The position numbers were made by a program, and so were the translations under genes. A DNA stretch of 64,000 nt from Kingdonia uniflora (lineage: Eukaryota > Streptophyta > Magnoliopsida > Ranunculales > Circaeasteraceae): NCBI GenBank assembly GCA_014058105.1, contig JACGCM010000635.1, positions 992,001-1,056,000 of the forward strand. Direction: 5' to 3'. Position 1 is the first letter of the stretch; every line of letters begins with the position of its first letter. This document shows, one piece after another, positions 20,213 to 32,300 of the stretch. Below the pieces are notes generated by a model, which ran no database searches, had not been told where the DNA came from, and was given only the letters and a program-made list of their open reading frames with translations.

Positions 20213-21010
20213 ATGCCTCGTAGATGACCCGTGACAAATAAACCTACACTCGTTGACAATCTGGTGAGGATATCGAATAGGCTTGATAAGTTCATCGTGG
20301 CTTTTGGTAAAGGAGCATTTTTACCATCCCCCCTACCAACGGTGATTTTGCCGCCTATTTACGTTGACTATACCAAAGATTGGAGTAGCACCGTGGAGAC
20401 TACTGAAATAGAAACCTTGTTTGTATGTCTTCCCGTCTATAGCGACATGAGATTGGAAACCCTAATGTTTGATACTATGAGTAAGGAGACGCCGACCATT
20501 TTGGAATGTCTGGCTAATGACCAACCATCAGCGATCGTGAATGGCACCGATGAAGCCAATGTTGTTGTTACCATGAAAACAGGTAAGCTTAGAGCTCTGA
20601 CAGTCATAACGACTGTCGTTGTCAACAGAAAGACATATTCAGATAAGGATTCGATCGAGAATTTAGCCGATTCACAAACCCTAGAATCCACAGTAGTTGC
20701 AAGTTTCGAGATAGAGGAAACCATATTGCCTCACAGAGTCGATGATGAATCTTCAATTAGAACTTTAACCAGGAACATCAGTTCACAAAACCATGAAATT
20801 GATTTTGCTGGTTTACAAAGAATTGAAATCACAGTTCGAGGAAGAGAAGAAATGGATCCAAGAGAGAAAGATGTTCCCTCATGTATCCAGCACTTATGGG
20901 TTTTAAACCTAGATACAAAGCCACCAGACCCACCTCACTTTTTACATGAGCAACAGACATTTGAGCCGCTCCAGCTACTTTACAACCAGATCCAGGCTGC
21001 TCTCGACTGA
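20213..21010 (+). pseudogene. Element F ORF shared with element E, unknown function
   Basis: An ATG at 20213 (MPRR) is followed by a TGA at codon 5 and then an open frame to 21010 of about 259 codons. Element E has the same start on its minus strand (MPRGKPAIKKPTLAQ, from 53753). Shared blocks: KPTL-x-x-x-LV, a leucine-periodic N-terminus (RISNRLDKFIVAFGKG), PPIYVDYTKDWSS, and LMFDTMSKETPTILECLAND (E: MFDMTNKEISIILESLINDL). No known domain recognised. By position after the PBS it could be a gag-like protein. A decayed continuation reaches about 21712 (INLEVIEPELQYHDW, LREVGDDIVPPL); E's internal 3' remnant (40053-40307) keeps the last motif. Confidence 0.5.
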
Positions 21011-21778
21011 ATAGTTGCACCGTATGACGTGACATCCACCGCCAAAATTACCAACAGGAAGAGACTTGAACATAAGCTCACCGAAGCTTTGATAATGGAG
21101 GTTGCACCCATCTAGATTATAAAAGAGTAAAGGTTAATACAGGTCCTTGGTGAGAATAATCGCCGCCAAAACAAGTCTTCACAATCCCAAAATCAGATAC
21201 TAGGATTTCACCATCATATAAATCTCGAAGTCATTGAACCAGAGTTACAATATCATGATTGGAGTAAAGGAAAATGGGGTACAGGAAGAGGAGGCGATGG
21301 CATTAAAAGAATGGCAGTGGTTTTTAATGATTTTCTGTTAGATTTTCCCACCCAAACACATATCAAAATCAACAAGCATAAGAATGTGAGAGGAGAAACA
21401 AGATAGGGAGATCGGGTACAAGAGGGTGTACTACACCCATATCAAACTCCAATACATGCTTTCCATGTACTCCAACATATCCCATAAACATCTCTAGCAG
21501 TACATGCAGCAAATGTGCCTCACCAAGTGCGACCTCAAATCGGACCTCTCCTGAGTAAGGAGAAACCCTTGTTTGTTGATCTGTTTTGACAAGCAGATAA
21601 CCCCATTTTCTATATTTTTGGATGATGATATACTTAGAGAAGTTGGTGACGACATTGTGCCCCCGCTCTCGGGTACAATGACAGGGTCCAAAAAATTCTG
21701 CGGAAGACTTTAGGATTTTAAGAAGAGTTCCACAGTACTGATTTTGTAGTCAAAATCTTCCAAAGATGGAGGGTTCGG

Positions 21779-22110
21779 CGTGGCATGTGCCTATGTGTTG
21801 TTTGCTACCCATTTCAATTATTTTTACTTTTATGTTTTAGCTTAATGCTCTATTGGAGATGTCCAATATGGGTTATTTACAGTTTCTATTTTTTAGATTA
21901 GTCTCCTAACTGCATAGAGGTTAAGGGAGTTATAGTAGGAGTAAACTTAGGGAAACCAAGGCTATAAAAGAATAGGGTGGTATAATTTCAATACTCAGTT
22001 GTTTATGAAGTTTCAGCTATTTTAGTATGAACTTGTTGTTTTCTCTAAACCTAACAAATAACGTGATATTCATAAGAATCTCGCTTTCACGTTCGAAGTA
22101 ATCTCAGTTC
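21779..22110 (+). repeat. 3' LTR of element F
   Basis: Aligns with 19833-20161 (GTGCCTATG, GTCCAATATGGGTTATT, GAAACCAAGGCTATAAAAG, ACTCAGTTGTTTATGAAGTT). A purine-rich AAAGATGGAGGG at about 21763-21774 is the probable polypurine tract. Confidence 0.6.
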
Positions 22111-22146
22111 TAAGTGTTCAAGAAAAAACTTAATATTTGTCATATC

Positions 22147-23092
22147 CATAGCAGTGAATTAATTATCTCCTAAATTGGAGATTAAGAGATCCTGTATACA
22201 GTTAATTAACTACAGTCAACATGGGTAGTCAAATAGGATGCGTATAAGATCAAGAGGTGCTTAAAATAGCCCTCGGCCCTAAGCGTTACAGAGGGAACTT
22301 AATTTGTTTTGCATCTAAAGTAGATTATTTATATACTCTCTAAATTGGAGAATAAAAGATCTTGTTTACAACTAATTAACTAAATTACCAAGGTTGGCTA
22401 CCTAGGGCACATGTAAGATCAAGAGGCGTATAGGAAGGTCCTTAATCAATCCTAAGCACTTGATAGATTTGAATTTTATCGCATCTAATGTAAAGAATTT
22501 AAATTCTTTCCTAAATTAGAGGATAAGAAAATTTGTCTAGAGCTAATTGAATAAGGGTACTAAGGCCTGTCAGATAGAATAGTCATTAATCCTAAGCGCT
22601 ACATATGGAACTTAAAATTTGTCATTTCAAAAGTAGGAAATGCAAATTCTTTACTAAATCAGAGGATAAGATATATTGTCTGCATCAAATTAACTACAAT
22701 TATTAAGGCTGGTAACTTGTGTAAGATCAAGGGCATCGGTCCTCAATCGTAAGAGTTAGAGAATGTTCATTCTCTTTTAAGTTGGTGGATAAGAGATATT
22801 GTCCATAACTAATTAGCTACAATTAATAAGGCTGGCAAAATAAGACACATGTAAGATCAAGAGGCGCATAGGTTGGTCCTCATTTTTAAGTATTATAATT
22901 GTCGTATGGACTGAGAATGAAATTCTCTACTAAATTGGAGGATTAGAAATATTATCTACACTTAATTAATACCAATTAATTATTATTTTATATAATTGGA
23001 GAATAAGAGTTCTTATTCTTGTCTACAACTTATTATCTATATTTAACAAGGCTAGCCACTTATGACACATGAAAGATCTCGAGGTGCGTAAT
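22147..23092 (+). repeat. Diverged tandem repeat, about 6-7 units
   Basis: Units of roughly 130-190 bp. Each has CTAAATTGGAGRATAAGAGAT, then TTGTCTACAACTAATTAACT, AATTAACAAGGCTGGC, ACACATGTAAGATCAAGAGG and a GGTCCTCAATCCTAAGCGCT segment. Unit starts fall near 22170, 22340, 22510, 22650, 22775 and 22930. Divergence between units is high. The array is cut on its right by the MULE-like element. Confidence 0.65.
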
Positions 23093-24836
23093 AGGGAAAA
23101 AATTGGCCCCTCCCGAGCCATCAAAAATTGGTCCCTCACCCTTAAATAAATGTCATGTCGCAAGTGAGAGAAGATATAGCAAACGGTGACTTTAGGTGAT
23201 TGTTGTGTTGTTAGTTGATGTAAGAGAAAATCTTCCTTGATTTAACACTTTATAAAATAAAATAATATTATATTTTGAATTCGAAAAGTTGCATGTTCTT
23301 CTTCCCTCCAAAACCAGAACTCTTCAAGCAATCCCCCCTTCACCATCAATAGTAAAGAAGAAGAAATAACACTACTAGACAACTTTGTAATCGAAAAGAA
23401 TTTGGTGCGCTCTTTATCATCTCCAATGTTTACTTTTTTTATTTGCTATTTTCTTTGTATGCTTTATGGTTTATTGTTCTTATAATATTAAAACCTAGGT
23501 TGACATAATCAAACCTACTACAAATCATCCCGCATTACCTAAGAGCACAATCTTTCCCCATGTTAGATTTATTGATACTTACCTAAAATTGGTAGATTAT
23601 ACAAACCCTTGCCTTATTAATTTTTTTAATTTGATTAATTGTTAAGGAAGAATCCGTCGGAGAACCCAATTCATAGTAGCGAGAATGTACACAATTTTTC
23701 GATAATTGGAATGGAATTTTAATCAGAGGAGAAAGCCTACGATTTGCATAACCTTTAAGTTAGATCGATTGGTATTAGTATACATAGAGGACTTCTAGCG
23801 TACAAACAAATAAAGTAGTTAGAAGGAGGGTTTTATGTCGTTCAAAGCAGGGCCAATATTAAAAACATTCATGGGAAACCTCTGAGAAAAAACACTTGAA
23901 TACTAGAACCAACTGTGAAGCGAAAGTGGCAATTAAGTTGTTTGGAAACATTTATAGTTTGGTAGAATTTAAAGAAGATCATAACCATGAACCGGGACCT
24001 CCGTCTCAAGTTTATCACTTCTCGTCCCAATGAAAAGTAGGCAACAAGCGTAAAGTATTATTGAAAAAATGTGCATAATGTTTAATGTGGTATAATGTGC
24101 ATGAATATGTATATCTGAGTTGTTTGTTCAAAATGAGAAACTGGGATTTATGGGTGGACATGAATGTGATTCTTGTTGTGGTTTCTCAGATTATATTTGT
24201 TTATTTCATTGTCGATTGCAAAATGATAGATTAGATTGGTATTTTAATGATGTTGGTCACTATATAATCCCAAAGGATTAATTCAAATTTTAAGTTTTTA
24301 GCAGAGTCAATGCATAAGAGGTCAGAATGGTTTCTCTAGAAGATTCTACTTATAAATAATAATCACAAGGATAAAACATGTAGATTATCGTGTTGTCGAT
24401 CACAGGAGAAGAATGCCTCCAAATCTTATCAAATATTGAATCAACTATCATTTCTTAGTTATATGTCCATGGTGGCGACGACACATGATCAATTTTTTAA
24501 ATATGATACATGGATTCTTATTTTTATTTTGCTTTTGCAATTGATCGTTGAATTCTAAGTTTTATGTTTTTGATGATCTTTGGAGCTACATAATTTTTCT
24601 TTTGAAGGGTATGGTATAGGGTGGAACTTTAGTGGGATAAGAGTACGCAAATAATGGAAAGAAATATAATCATATTATTTGCTAAACAAGGAAGATCTTA
24701 TCTCCCATCAACTAATAGTAAAACAATCACCTACAATTACCGTTAGTTCTCTCTTCTCTCACTTGCCACATGGCGTTTAATTAAGGGTGAGAGACAAAAT
24801 GTTTGATGACTTAGGAAAGGTAAAAAAAATTCTACG
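23093..24836. mobile_element. MULE-like element with long terminal inverted repeats
   Basis: 23093-23270 and the reverse complement of 24660-24836 match over about 170 bp (ATCAAAAATTGGTCCCTCACCC against ATCAAACATTTTGTCTCTCACCC; GGCAAGTGAGAGAAGA; TAGGTGATTGTT; AGTTGATG). Long TIRs, a size of about 1.7 kb and an internal FAR1-type remnant point to a deletion derivative of a Mutator-like element. The target duplication is not clear (CGTA is shared at both edges). Element D inserted just beyond its right end. Confidence 0.6.
23833..24033 (+). pseudogene. FAR1-type DNA-binding domain remnant
   Basis: One frame reads LCRSKQGQY, a stop, KHSWETSEKKHLNTRTNCEA, KVAIKLFGNIYSLVEFKEDH and NHEPGPPS. The S-K-x-G, TRT-x-C-x-A and E-DHNHE signatures are those of the FAR1/FHY3 family zinc-finger domain (PF03101), found in FRS transcription factors and in Jittery-type MULE transposases. 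No transposase core remains. Since it sits between the TIRs, a transposase remnant is the simplest reading; a captured host FRS exon is possible. Confidence 0.6.
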
Positions 24837-24844
24837 TAGGAAGT

Positions 24845-26178
24845 TGATGGGCATGTAAAAATGCCTATTTTACCCTACTTATTTAAGAGTTCTAGACCTA
24901 ATTTTATTGCTAAAAATATTAATTAATAATTTATTATTGTTGCAGCTTATGTTAGATAAGAGTATACAAAAAGCTAAATTTGTTGCTAAAGCTACAACTA
25001 TTGGAGAAGACCACCTATTTAAGCTATAACTCAAAGCATCTCTAATAGAAAACAAATCTCAAAAGAAAATCAAGAGAATATTTGACATATTGAGGATATT
25101 TTATTATGACTAGGAAGATTTTATTGAGTATAATGAATATTTCACTGAGAAATGAATCTTCAAGAAAATAGCAGCGGTGGAGATGTAACAAGGAGGCAGG
25201 TTTATATTCGCCCAAAAATACTGAAACTTTTTTGAAGATGTTGCCAGTATGTGAATATATTTTATAAAATATTTTTAGATTCTAATACTGAGTATATATT
25301 TCTGAATAAATTCTAAAATTCGATTATATTTGATTTGGCAAAAATACTCTCTTTAAAAATATGTAACCCTCTCTTTCATCTATAGAAGGAGAGGTCTTAA
25401 CCATGAATGATCATCCAATTTAGAGAGCTTGAGAACATTACTTGGAAAGCAAAGAGATTAAAGTTCTAGGAGTTGCTTGTAACCTTAGAACAATTGACCT
25501 TTTGTAAGTTTTATTTGATTAATAAAGTATTTTTTATCCATTATCATCATGTCTTTCTTTTTACTAGTATGTTGTATTTTAGGATTCATGTCTAGCTAAA
25601 CCATCCTCTAGGGGAGGGGATGAAGCCGTATTCAATATATATTTAATGTGATCAGCTAAACGAAAATTGCTCATTTTGTTTTAACGTCAAAACCATCTTT
25701 ATCTTACCAATTTTATTATTGGTTCATGATCAAATTGATATGAATCAAATTTTATGAATGTTAATGTAGTTGATTTTAGTTGCGCAATTATTATTAACAT
25801 TGGATTGTGAATCAAAGATTAGCGGAACGTATTTAGCTTGCTTTAACGTTTCGTATTTTCACATATGATTTCTCATCAAATATATTTTGATGAATTTGCT
25901 TCTTAAGAGATAGTAAATAGACATTTGGTCAAAATCATTATTTTTTCCAAGAGCAATATATGCTTGTATTTACGTTGAGTTTATATTTAAGATGAATCCC
26001 CATTTCCCCTAGTCTTTAATCTATTTGTAACCTAAAATTTTCTTGAAATTTTCTTTAGTTTTTTTATTTATTAATTTAGTAGTTTGATTTGAAAATATTA
26101 TCAAACGATTGTTTGGCGTAGTGAACGAAAAAACCCGAAACCTATATTAACAAAACTCAATTTGATACGGTTTTATCA
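24845..26178 (+). repeat. 5' LTR of element D
   Basis: 1334 bp from TGATGGGCATG to GTTTTATCA; aligned over its length with 34108-35433. TATA-like TCTATAGAAGG near 25379-25389. Its first half does not resemble the G/H LTR although the 3' UTRs of these elements are related. Confidence 0.85.
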
Positions 26179-26180
26179 AA

Positions 26181-26195
26181 TGGAGTCGTTTCCCA
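26181..26195 (+). other. Decayed primer-binding site of element D
   Basis: TGGAGTCGTTTCCCA, two bases after the LTR end. Close to TGGCGCCGTT-type sites, with two differences in the first ten bases. Confidence 0.45.
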
Positions 26196-27755
26196 TGGTC
26201 AAGCTATAATCATTCAATTTTCGTTTTCATTTTGATTTTGATTAATTTTTTATTTTATCCTGAAAATAATAATTAAAAGAAAATTCTTGTTTGTTTTTGT
26301 TTAGAATTATATTCATTTTTCTCGTGAGGTATATTTGGTTTTTGCGATCCCAGGTTAACGAATGCATATTACTCTCCATAATTTGCAGAACACCACCATG
26401 AAAGCTTTTTAGACTTCCACATGAAAATCAAAGAAAATTGGGTGATGTGATCTTCTTCTTGCCTGCCAATTACTATTGCCTTGTTATTTCTTTCATTTAA
26501 TTCCTAAAAAAATAAAAAACATTATAGTAGTATTTTTTTCTTTCTTTTCTTTTTCCTCTCTTTGAGTGACTTGTAGTGAGGACCAACTTGTATCTTGAGT
26601 ATTGAGTATGTAATTAATGTGAGGGTACAGTTATAATTTTTCAGTAAGAGCTATATTGGAACCAACATTCAAGAAGGACCTTTCAATATCACCTACTTGA
26701 GCGAAAGAGACCGGGTGTGCCATCTCAACAGTTTCACTAGGGTAAACAATGAGCCCCCAAAAAGGCTACCCTATAGGTACTTTCTTCCACCGTACCCTCC
26801 TGCGAAGCGGTCAATCTTTGTTAATGTGCTTGATGTTTGTGCAATTTAAAGTTTAACATTAGATAAAAGGCAAATAAAAAATAGGATTTCATCACACGTG
26901 TGTGGCACCGCATGCTAGGACCCTGGGAGGTCATGACCCGGTTTAACATCATTTTGAACGGGACATTGACTAAAAGAAACCAAGATTAAGCTATTAAATA
27001 CATAGTTAATCAAAGGCTTATAGAGCTCTGACCTGGAGCATAAGAACACGGTCATTAAGACCCCTGATAGTGGTTATGTTTATTTGGAGGAAGTACGTTT
27101 CCTAGCATTACTAGTATGAAAAGGTGATTCAAAGCGGTTTGCCCCCCCCCCCTTCCAGCACATGTGCTTCTAGGTGACTAGAACTGTATACGAGTTATTG
27201 CTAAAGCGATCAAAAGCAACTCAACGTGCGAACCGATCTACTATCAGGAATAGGAGCAGCCGAACCCTAAGACAGGGTTCGCAACTTGACCGTAAATAAG
27301 GCTCATCTTAAAAGATTAAAGTAAGGGATTAACTTACGTAATCGATGCTCGATTTACATAAAATTACCATTCAAGGTGTTCTATAATTGGAACCCCCAAA
27401 TTCCTAGGTGGGGCCATTTACTAGACGAAGCAAGTACCTGACCTTGGTTAACAGTTGATGTGTTTATTTTTGTACACCTCATTATTGACTGATCATCATT
27501 ATGTGCACTTCTTGTAGTTTATGAAAGAATGGTTTCGAGTGCCTAAGTCTCGTCTTTAGAGGCTTAGAGAATCTGATCTGATTGGTATTCTAATCCACTT
27601 TAAGTTGGGTAAGTCAGCCCATCAGGAGATTCCAATCTCCATTGATACTGGAGACCAAGTAAACCAAACCCGTAGGGAACTCTTTCCTGTTGAGGATGAG
27701 TTAGAAACCTTACGTTCCACGTAACTCTATTGAGCTCGATTCGAGTCCAATTTCA
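26196..27755 (+). other. Element D leader
   Basis: Long untranslated leader typical of Athila-like elements. No stable ORF until the gag N-terminus decays into view from about 27530 (KLGKSAHQEIPIS, SIDTGDQVNQTRRELFPVED, frames interrupted). An 11-C run is at 27142-27152. Confidence 0.5.
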
Positions 27756-28469
27756 TTGCTCAATCCGCTTAGTTTTCTACCCCAATTATTTGAGATGGAA
27801 GATGTCCATAAAAATGGAAATAATAATGCAAATGGTCTGGAACTTGTACGGGTCCCACTCAAGGATCATATGTTTCCTAAAATGAAAAATCGTGCTTTAT
27901 GCATTATTTTACCTTCTACCACTAGACAATTTGTACTTAGAAATGCGCTTATCAATTCAATGCCAAAATTCTTGGGAGGGGAGGATGATAACCCATATGC
28001 CAATGTACGGGATTTTGATGATTTATTGTTCCTTCAGCGGTATAAAAGTGATTACGAAATAGAGGCCATGAAACTCAGTTTATTTCCATTTTCTTTACTA
28101 GGAAAGGCTAAAAGTTGGCTTCAAGCTCTACGGCCTAAATCTATTATGAGTTTTGAGATTCTTACTGAAGCCGTTTACAGAAAAATTTTCTCTCTTGTGA
28201 AAACTGAGACCCTCCATAGGGCCATTCTTTGGATTGCCCAACTTGATGGAGAAAGCTTAAAGGATTATCTAGAGAGATATAAAGGGTTGATCCTACAATG
28301 CCCTCATCATGTTATTGACTCATGGGTCCTAACTAGAAATCTTTATGATGGATTGGAAGTTGAAGCCAAGAAAACTGTAAAATCCTTTTGCTTAGGAAAA
28401 TTCACTGATAGGGATGATGTAGAGGGTTTGGACTTCTTAGATGAGATGGCTAAAGATTTGCAAACCTAG
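27756..28469 (+). pseudogene. gag: Element D gag core
   Basis: The longest open frame in D, about 237 codons, ending with a TAG. It carries the plant Retrotrans_gag core (PF03732-like): YANVRDFDDLLFL, IEAMKLSLFPFSLLGKAKSW, LQALRPKSIMSFEILTEAVY, LDGESLKDYLERYKGLILQC, LTRNLYDGLEVEAKKTV. Capsid-like domain that packages element RNA. The frame opens at a TTG, and more gag sequence lies upstream in broken frames. After the stop a CX2CX4HX4C zinc knuckle (CTMCDNPEH..., about 28641-28682) is visible with a stop inside it. Confidence 0.8.
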
Positions 28470-29099
28470 GGAACCATGAGAGAAAAAAATATACAAGAAA
28501 AGGAAGGTAATTCCTTTGGAGTTGGATAAACTCCTAGTCGGACCCTACATTAACGACAATCATGCAAAAATTAGAATCTTTAAAAATAGCAAATAACAAG
28601 ATGTCTGCTAGAACACCCATTTTTCATGCCAAACCGCCAGTATGTACAATGTGTGATAACCCAGAACATTCTATTTAAAACTGCCCATTTATTCATGGAA
28701 TTAAGGAGGCAAAGAAGAAACACGTAAATATTTTTCATCGAAAGCCTTCTACGCTTCCCTACAGCCAACCTTTCAATCAAGGGAGTTCTTCAGGAAAGAA
28801 CAACTTATTTTCAAGCAATTCCAACAATTTGTATGGTAGATCTTATCATCAGGGGAGTCCCGCAGGGGGACAGTTGTGTCAACCCAATCTAAATCAATTT
28901 GGTTCCTCCTACCAGTCCAACCACCAACCTAATTAACATATCAACATTCCTTTTAGCAAGGCATTGCGACAAATTCCTTCTTACGCGAAACATGTCAAAG
29001 ACTTATGCATGTTCAAGCGAAGAATGAATGCTTCCAAAAAGGCTTTCAACGTCCATGACAGTGATAATGTTATTTAATTGAATGCTCAAGTTAGTTCCA

Positions 29100-29795
29100 T
29101 AATTTTGAGCAAAGCACCTTTAAAATAAAAAGATCTTAGAATACCAACAATTTCTTACTACATAGGGACAAACTGGATAGGGAAAGCCTTGCTTGATTTA
29201 GGTGCTAGTGTAACCTAATTCCTTACTCAATATTTAAGGAGTTAGGTCTAGAGGGACTCAGACCCACAAATCGAACCTTAAAGCAACTTGATAGGTCCAT
29301 TCGAGTTCCTAAAGGTGTTGTGATGGATGCGCTTGTCTTGTCCAAATCGATGACTTATTTTATCCTGTGGTCTTTGTGATCCTTGACAAAAATCTGGTAA
29401 AATGTCCTCAAAATTAAATACCATTCATCCTTGGCCGACCCTTCTTGGCCACCGCTAATACGTTGATCAACTGTCGTAGTGGAGGCATGAAGTTGACTTA
29501 TGGGAATAAGACTATTGATTTGAATATCTTCAATGCAACTCATACTCTGTTAGAAGATGAACCCGATGAGTGCAATATGCTTCGTACTGTTGTAAACAGT
29601 ATATTTCATAGTTCAAATCTAAGAGATCCATTAGAAGCTTACCTTACACACTTTAGAGAGGATTTTGATATTGATGACCTCATCAATGAGGTCAATGGCA
29701 TAGTATATTATGTCCCTATTTTAGACACCATAGATGTGGTTGAAATGCAAAAAGTTGAAGATCCAATTCCTAAAGTGGAGGAAAGTTCCCACTAA
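29100..29795 (+). pseudogene. Element D protease region (broken)
   Basis: DLRIPTISYYIGTNWIGKAL then LLDLGASVT (D-L-G-A-S, the usual active-site variant in Athila-type proteases), a stop, RSIRVPKGVVMDALV, and after a +1 shift FYPVVFVILD and IPFILGRPFLATANTLINCR. The ILGRPFLATA motif is diagnostic for plant Ty3/gypsy protease. The open frame 29445-29795 extends from here into the RT linker. Confidence 0.75.
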
Positions 29796-29799
29796 GTTA

Positions 29800-30680
29800 G
29801 AGCTTAAATCACTCTCTAAAAATCTCAAATATGTCTATCTAAGTCCTAATGAGACTCTTCCCGCAATCATAACATCTGACCTAGAGCCTGAGAATGAAGA
29901 GAAATTAATGCGCGTATTAAAGGAAAACAAAAATACTCTTGGATGGAGCATCTCAGTTATTAAGGGTATTGGTCCTTCTGTATGCATGGATAAAATCAAT
30001 CTTGAAGATAATACAAAGAAGTCTCGAAAGGGCAACAAAGGCTTAACCTGACTATGGCTGAGGTTGTGAGAAAGGGTATTATAAAATTGTTAGATGCTGG
30101 GATTATTTATCCCATTTCTCATAGCCCATGGGTGAGCCCTATTCATGTTGTTCCTAAGAAGTCAAGAATCAATATTGTGAAGAATTATCGTAATGATCTT
30201 GTCCCCACCCGCATGACCACAGGGTGGCAAGTGTGTATAGACTATAGAAAACTCCATTCAGTCACTCGAAAAGACCATTTTCCTTTGCCATTCATGGACC
30301 AAATACTTGAACGTCTTTTCGGTCATGAATATTATTGTTTTCTTGATGGGTATTCTGGGTAAAATTAAATACCCATCACTCCTGAGGATCAAGAAAAAAA
30401 TATGTTTACCTGTCTTTTTGGCACTTTTGCCTATCGTCGCCTGCCCTTTGGGTTATGCAACACTCCTACTACATTTTAAAGAAGTATGTTAAGCATATTC
30501 TCAAATATGGCCAAACATTTTCTCAAGCTCTTCAGGGATGACTTTTCGCTCTTTGGTGATTTGTTTGACCAATGTCTCTACCATTTTTATCTTGTCCTAG
30601 CTAGGTGTCAACATAAATATCTTGTGCAAAACTAGGAAAAATGTTACTTCATGGTGAAGAAGGGCATAGTTTTAGGATAT
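29800..30680 (+). pseudogene. Element D reverse transcriptase (broken)
   Basis: LPAIITSDLEPENEEKLMRV, TLGWSISVIKGIGPSVC, then from 30054 VVRKGIIKLLDAGIIYPISH, WVSPIHVVPKKS, WQVCIDYRKLHSVTRKDHFP, LPFMDQILERLFGHEYYCFL and DGYSG, then a stop at 30361. In shifted frames CLFGTFAYRRLPFGLCN (from about 30408) and LKLFRDDFSLFGD follow. The active site keeps both aspartates but the residue before them is R (FRDD, about 30531-30542) where FMDD is usual. At least two frameshifts. Confidence 0.82.
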
Positions 30681-30929
30681 CTCATTTCTGTAAAGGGAAT
30701 CGAAGTTGATAAAGCAAAGGTAGACGTCATCTCTAGCCTCCCACCCCTACGAATGTCAAGGATGTTCGATTATTTCTGGGGCATGCTAGATTTTATCGAC
30801 GTTTTGTTTTAGAATTTAGCAAAATTACTCGGACCCTTAGCAATCTCCTCGCTAAAGACACTACCTTCTTATTCGATGGTCCTTATCTTGATACTTTGGA
30901 AAATCTCAGGACACATCTGACGTATTTAC

Positions 30930-31330
30930 CCATCATCTAATCTTCTAATTGGAATAAACCTTTTGAGTTAATGTGCGATGCATCTGACTATGCCATTGGG
31001 GTTATTTTAGCACAACACATTAATAATCTTCCGCACGTCATCCATTTTGCCCGAAAAACTCCTAATGATGCGCAGCTAAATTATACAACCATGGAAAAAG
31101 AGCTTCTAGAGATAATCTTTGCTCTAGAGAAATTCTGCTCTTATCTTCTATCTTCAAAAGTAATAGTCTATACGGATCACGTTGTTATCAAGCACCTTTT
31201 CTCCAAGAAGGACACAAAGTAGCGTTTGATCTGATAGATAATGTTACTTCAGAAGTTTGATATTGAGATTTGAGATATAAAAGGTACCAAGAATGTTTTA
31301 GCAAACCACCTTTCTCGATTGATCAATGAC
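30930..31330 (+). pseudogene. Element D RNase H (broken)
   Basis: ELMCDASDYAIGVILAQ, VIHFARKTPNDAQLNYTTME, KELLEIIFALEKFCSYLLSS and KVIVYTDHVVIKHLF are the D-E-D-bearing blocks of a Ty3/gypsy RNase H. After a TAG (31220) the homology goes on to NVLANHLSRL near 31290-31320. No second archaeal-type RNase H is present, in contrast to A and B. Confidence 0.8.
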
Positions 31331-31499
31331 TCTACAGATCAGTTGTTACCTATTCGTGAGTCATTTTCTGATGAGCAACTCATGTCTATTCGCTTAATGC
31401 CTTTCGCAGCATGGTTTACGGACATTGCGAATTATCTTGCTACAGGGCAACTTCCTAGCTTTTGGATCAAGCCCGATAAAAGAAAATTCCCTAGTGAGG

Positions 31500-32300
31500 C
31501 CTGATATTTTTTATGGGACGATCCATACATATTTAAGTATTGATCTAATCAAATTATTCGTCGATATGTCCCAGATTCTGAACATACCAAAATCATTGAA
31601 TTTTACCACACCCACACTTGTGGTGGTCACTTCAGTTCTAAAATTACCTCTGCAAAATTTTTCCAATGTGGTTTTCATTGCCCAACCTTATTTTGTGATG
31701 CTCACAATTTTTGTAAGGCTTGTGATAGATGCCAGAGAATGGGAGCCTTGTCTCGTCAAAATATGATGCCCCTAAACCCTATTTTGACTATTGAACCCTT
31801 CAACGTTTGGGGCATCGACTTCATGGCTACATTTATGCCATCTTCAAAGTATACATACATCTTGTTAGCAGTTGACTATGTAACTAAGTGGGTAGAGGCC
31901 ATTCCTACCAAAACCAACGATAGTTCAGTTGTTGTCAAGTTTCTTAAAGAAAATATTTTCTCCTGTTTTGGTACGCCGAGGATGATCATTAGTAATGGAG
32001 GGTCACATTTCAACAGTAGAATGTTTACAAATTTAATAAAAAATATAGAGTAACGCATAAGGTGGCTATACCTTACCATCCGCAGACTAGTGGATAGGTG
32101 GAGGTTTCCAATAAAGAATTCAAAAATATTCTCCAAAAGATGGTAAACGCAAACTGTAAAGATTGGTCAACTCGACTAACTGATGCTCTTTGGGCTTACT
32201 GTACTGCTTTCAAGACACCTATTGGAATGTCTCCATACCGATTAGTCTACAAAAAAGTGTGTCACCTCCCAATTGAATTGGAATATCGCACCTAATGGGC
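31500..32300 (+). pseudogene. Element D integrase (broken)
   Basis: Zinc-binding HHCC region (HTHTCGGHFSSKIT, CKACDRCQRMG; 31600-31740). The catalytic core has NVWGIDFMATF (first D kept, about 31806-31830), LLAVDYVTKWVEAIPTK, and RMIISNGGSHFN where the second catalytic D is N (about 31990). Then YHPQTSG, a TAG in place of the next codon, and [12 protein letters not shown] with the glutamate (32098). SPYRLVYKK and a C-terminal VNGQLLKPYYKHL (near 32620) end the polyprotein. Confidence 0.82.

Larger units (their letters stand above)
19833..22110 (+). mobile_element. Element F: short non-autonomous LTR retrotransposon
   Basis: About 2.3 kb, with two LTRs of about 330 bp, a tRNA-Met-type PBS (TGGTATCAGAGC) and about 1.6 kb of internal sequence. 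That internal region holds one ORF remnant but no protease, RT or integrase. Its internal region is homologous to that of element E, while the LTRs are not visibly related. It fits a gag-only or otherwise non-autonomous class (TR-GAG or LARD-like). No TSD could be confirmed. Confidence 0.7.
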
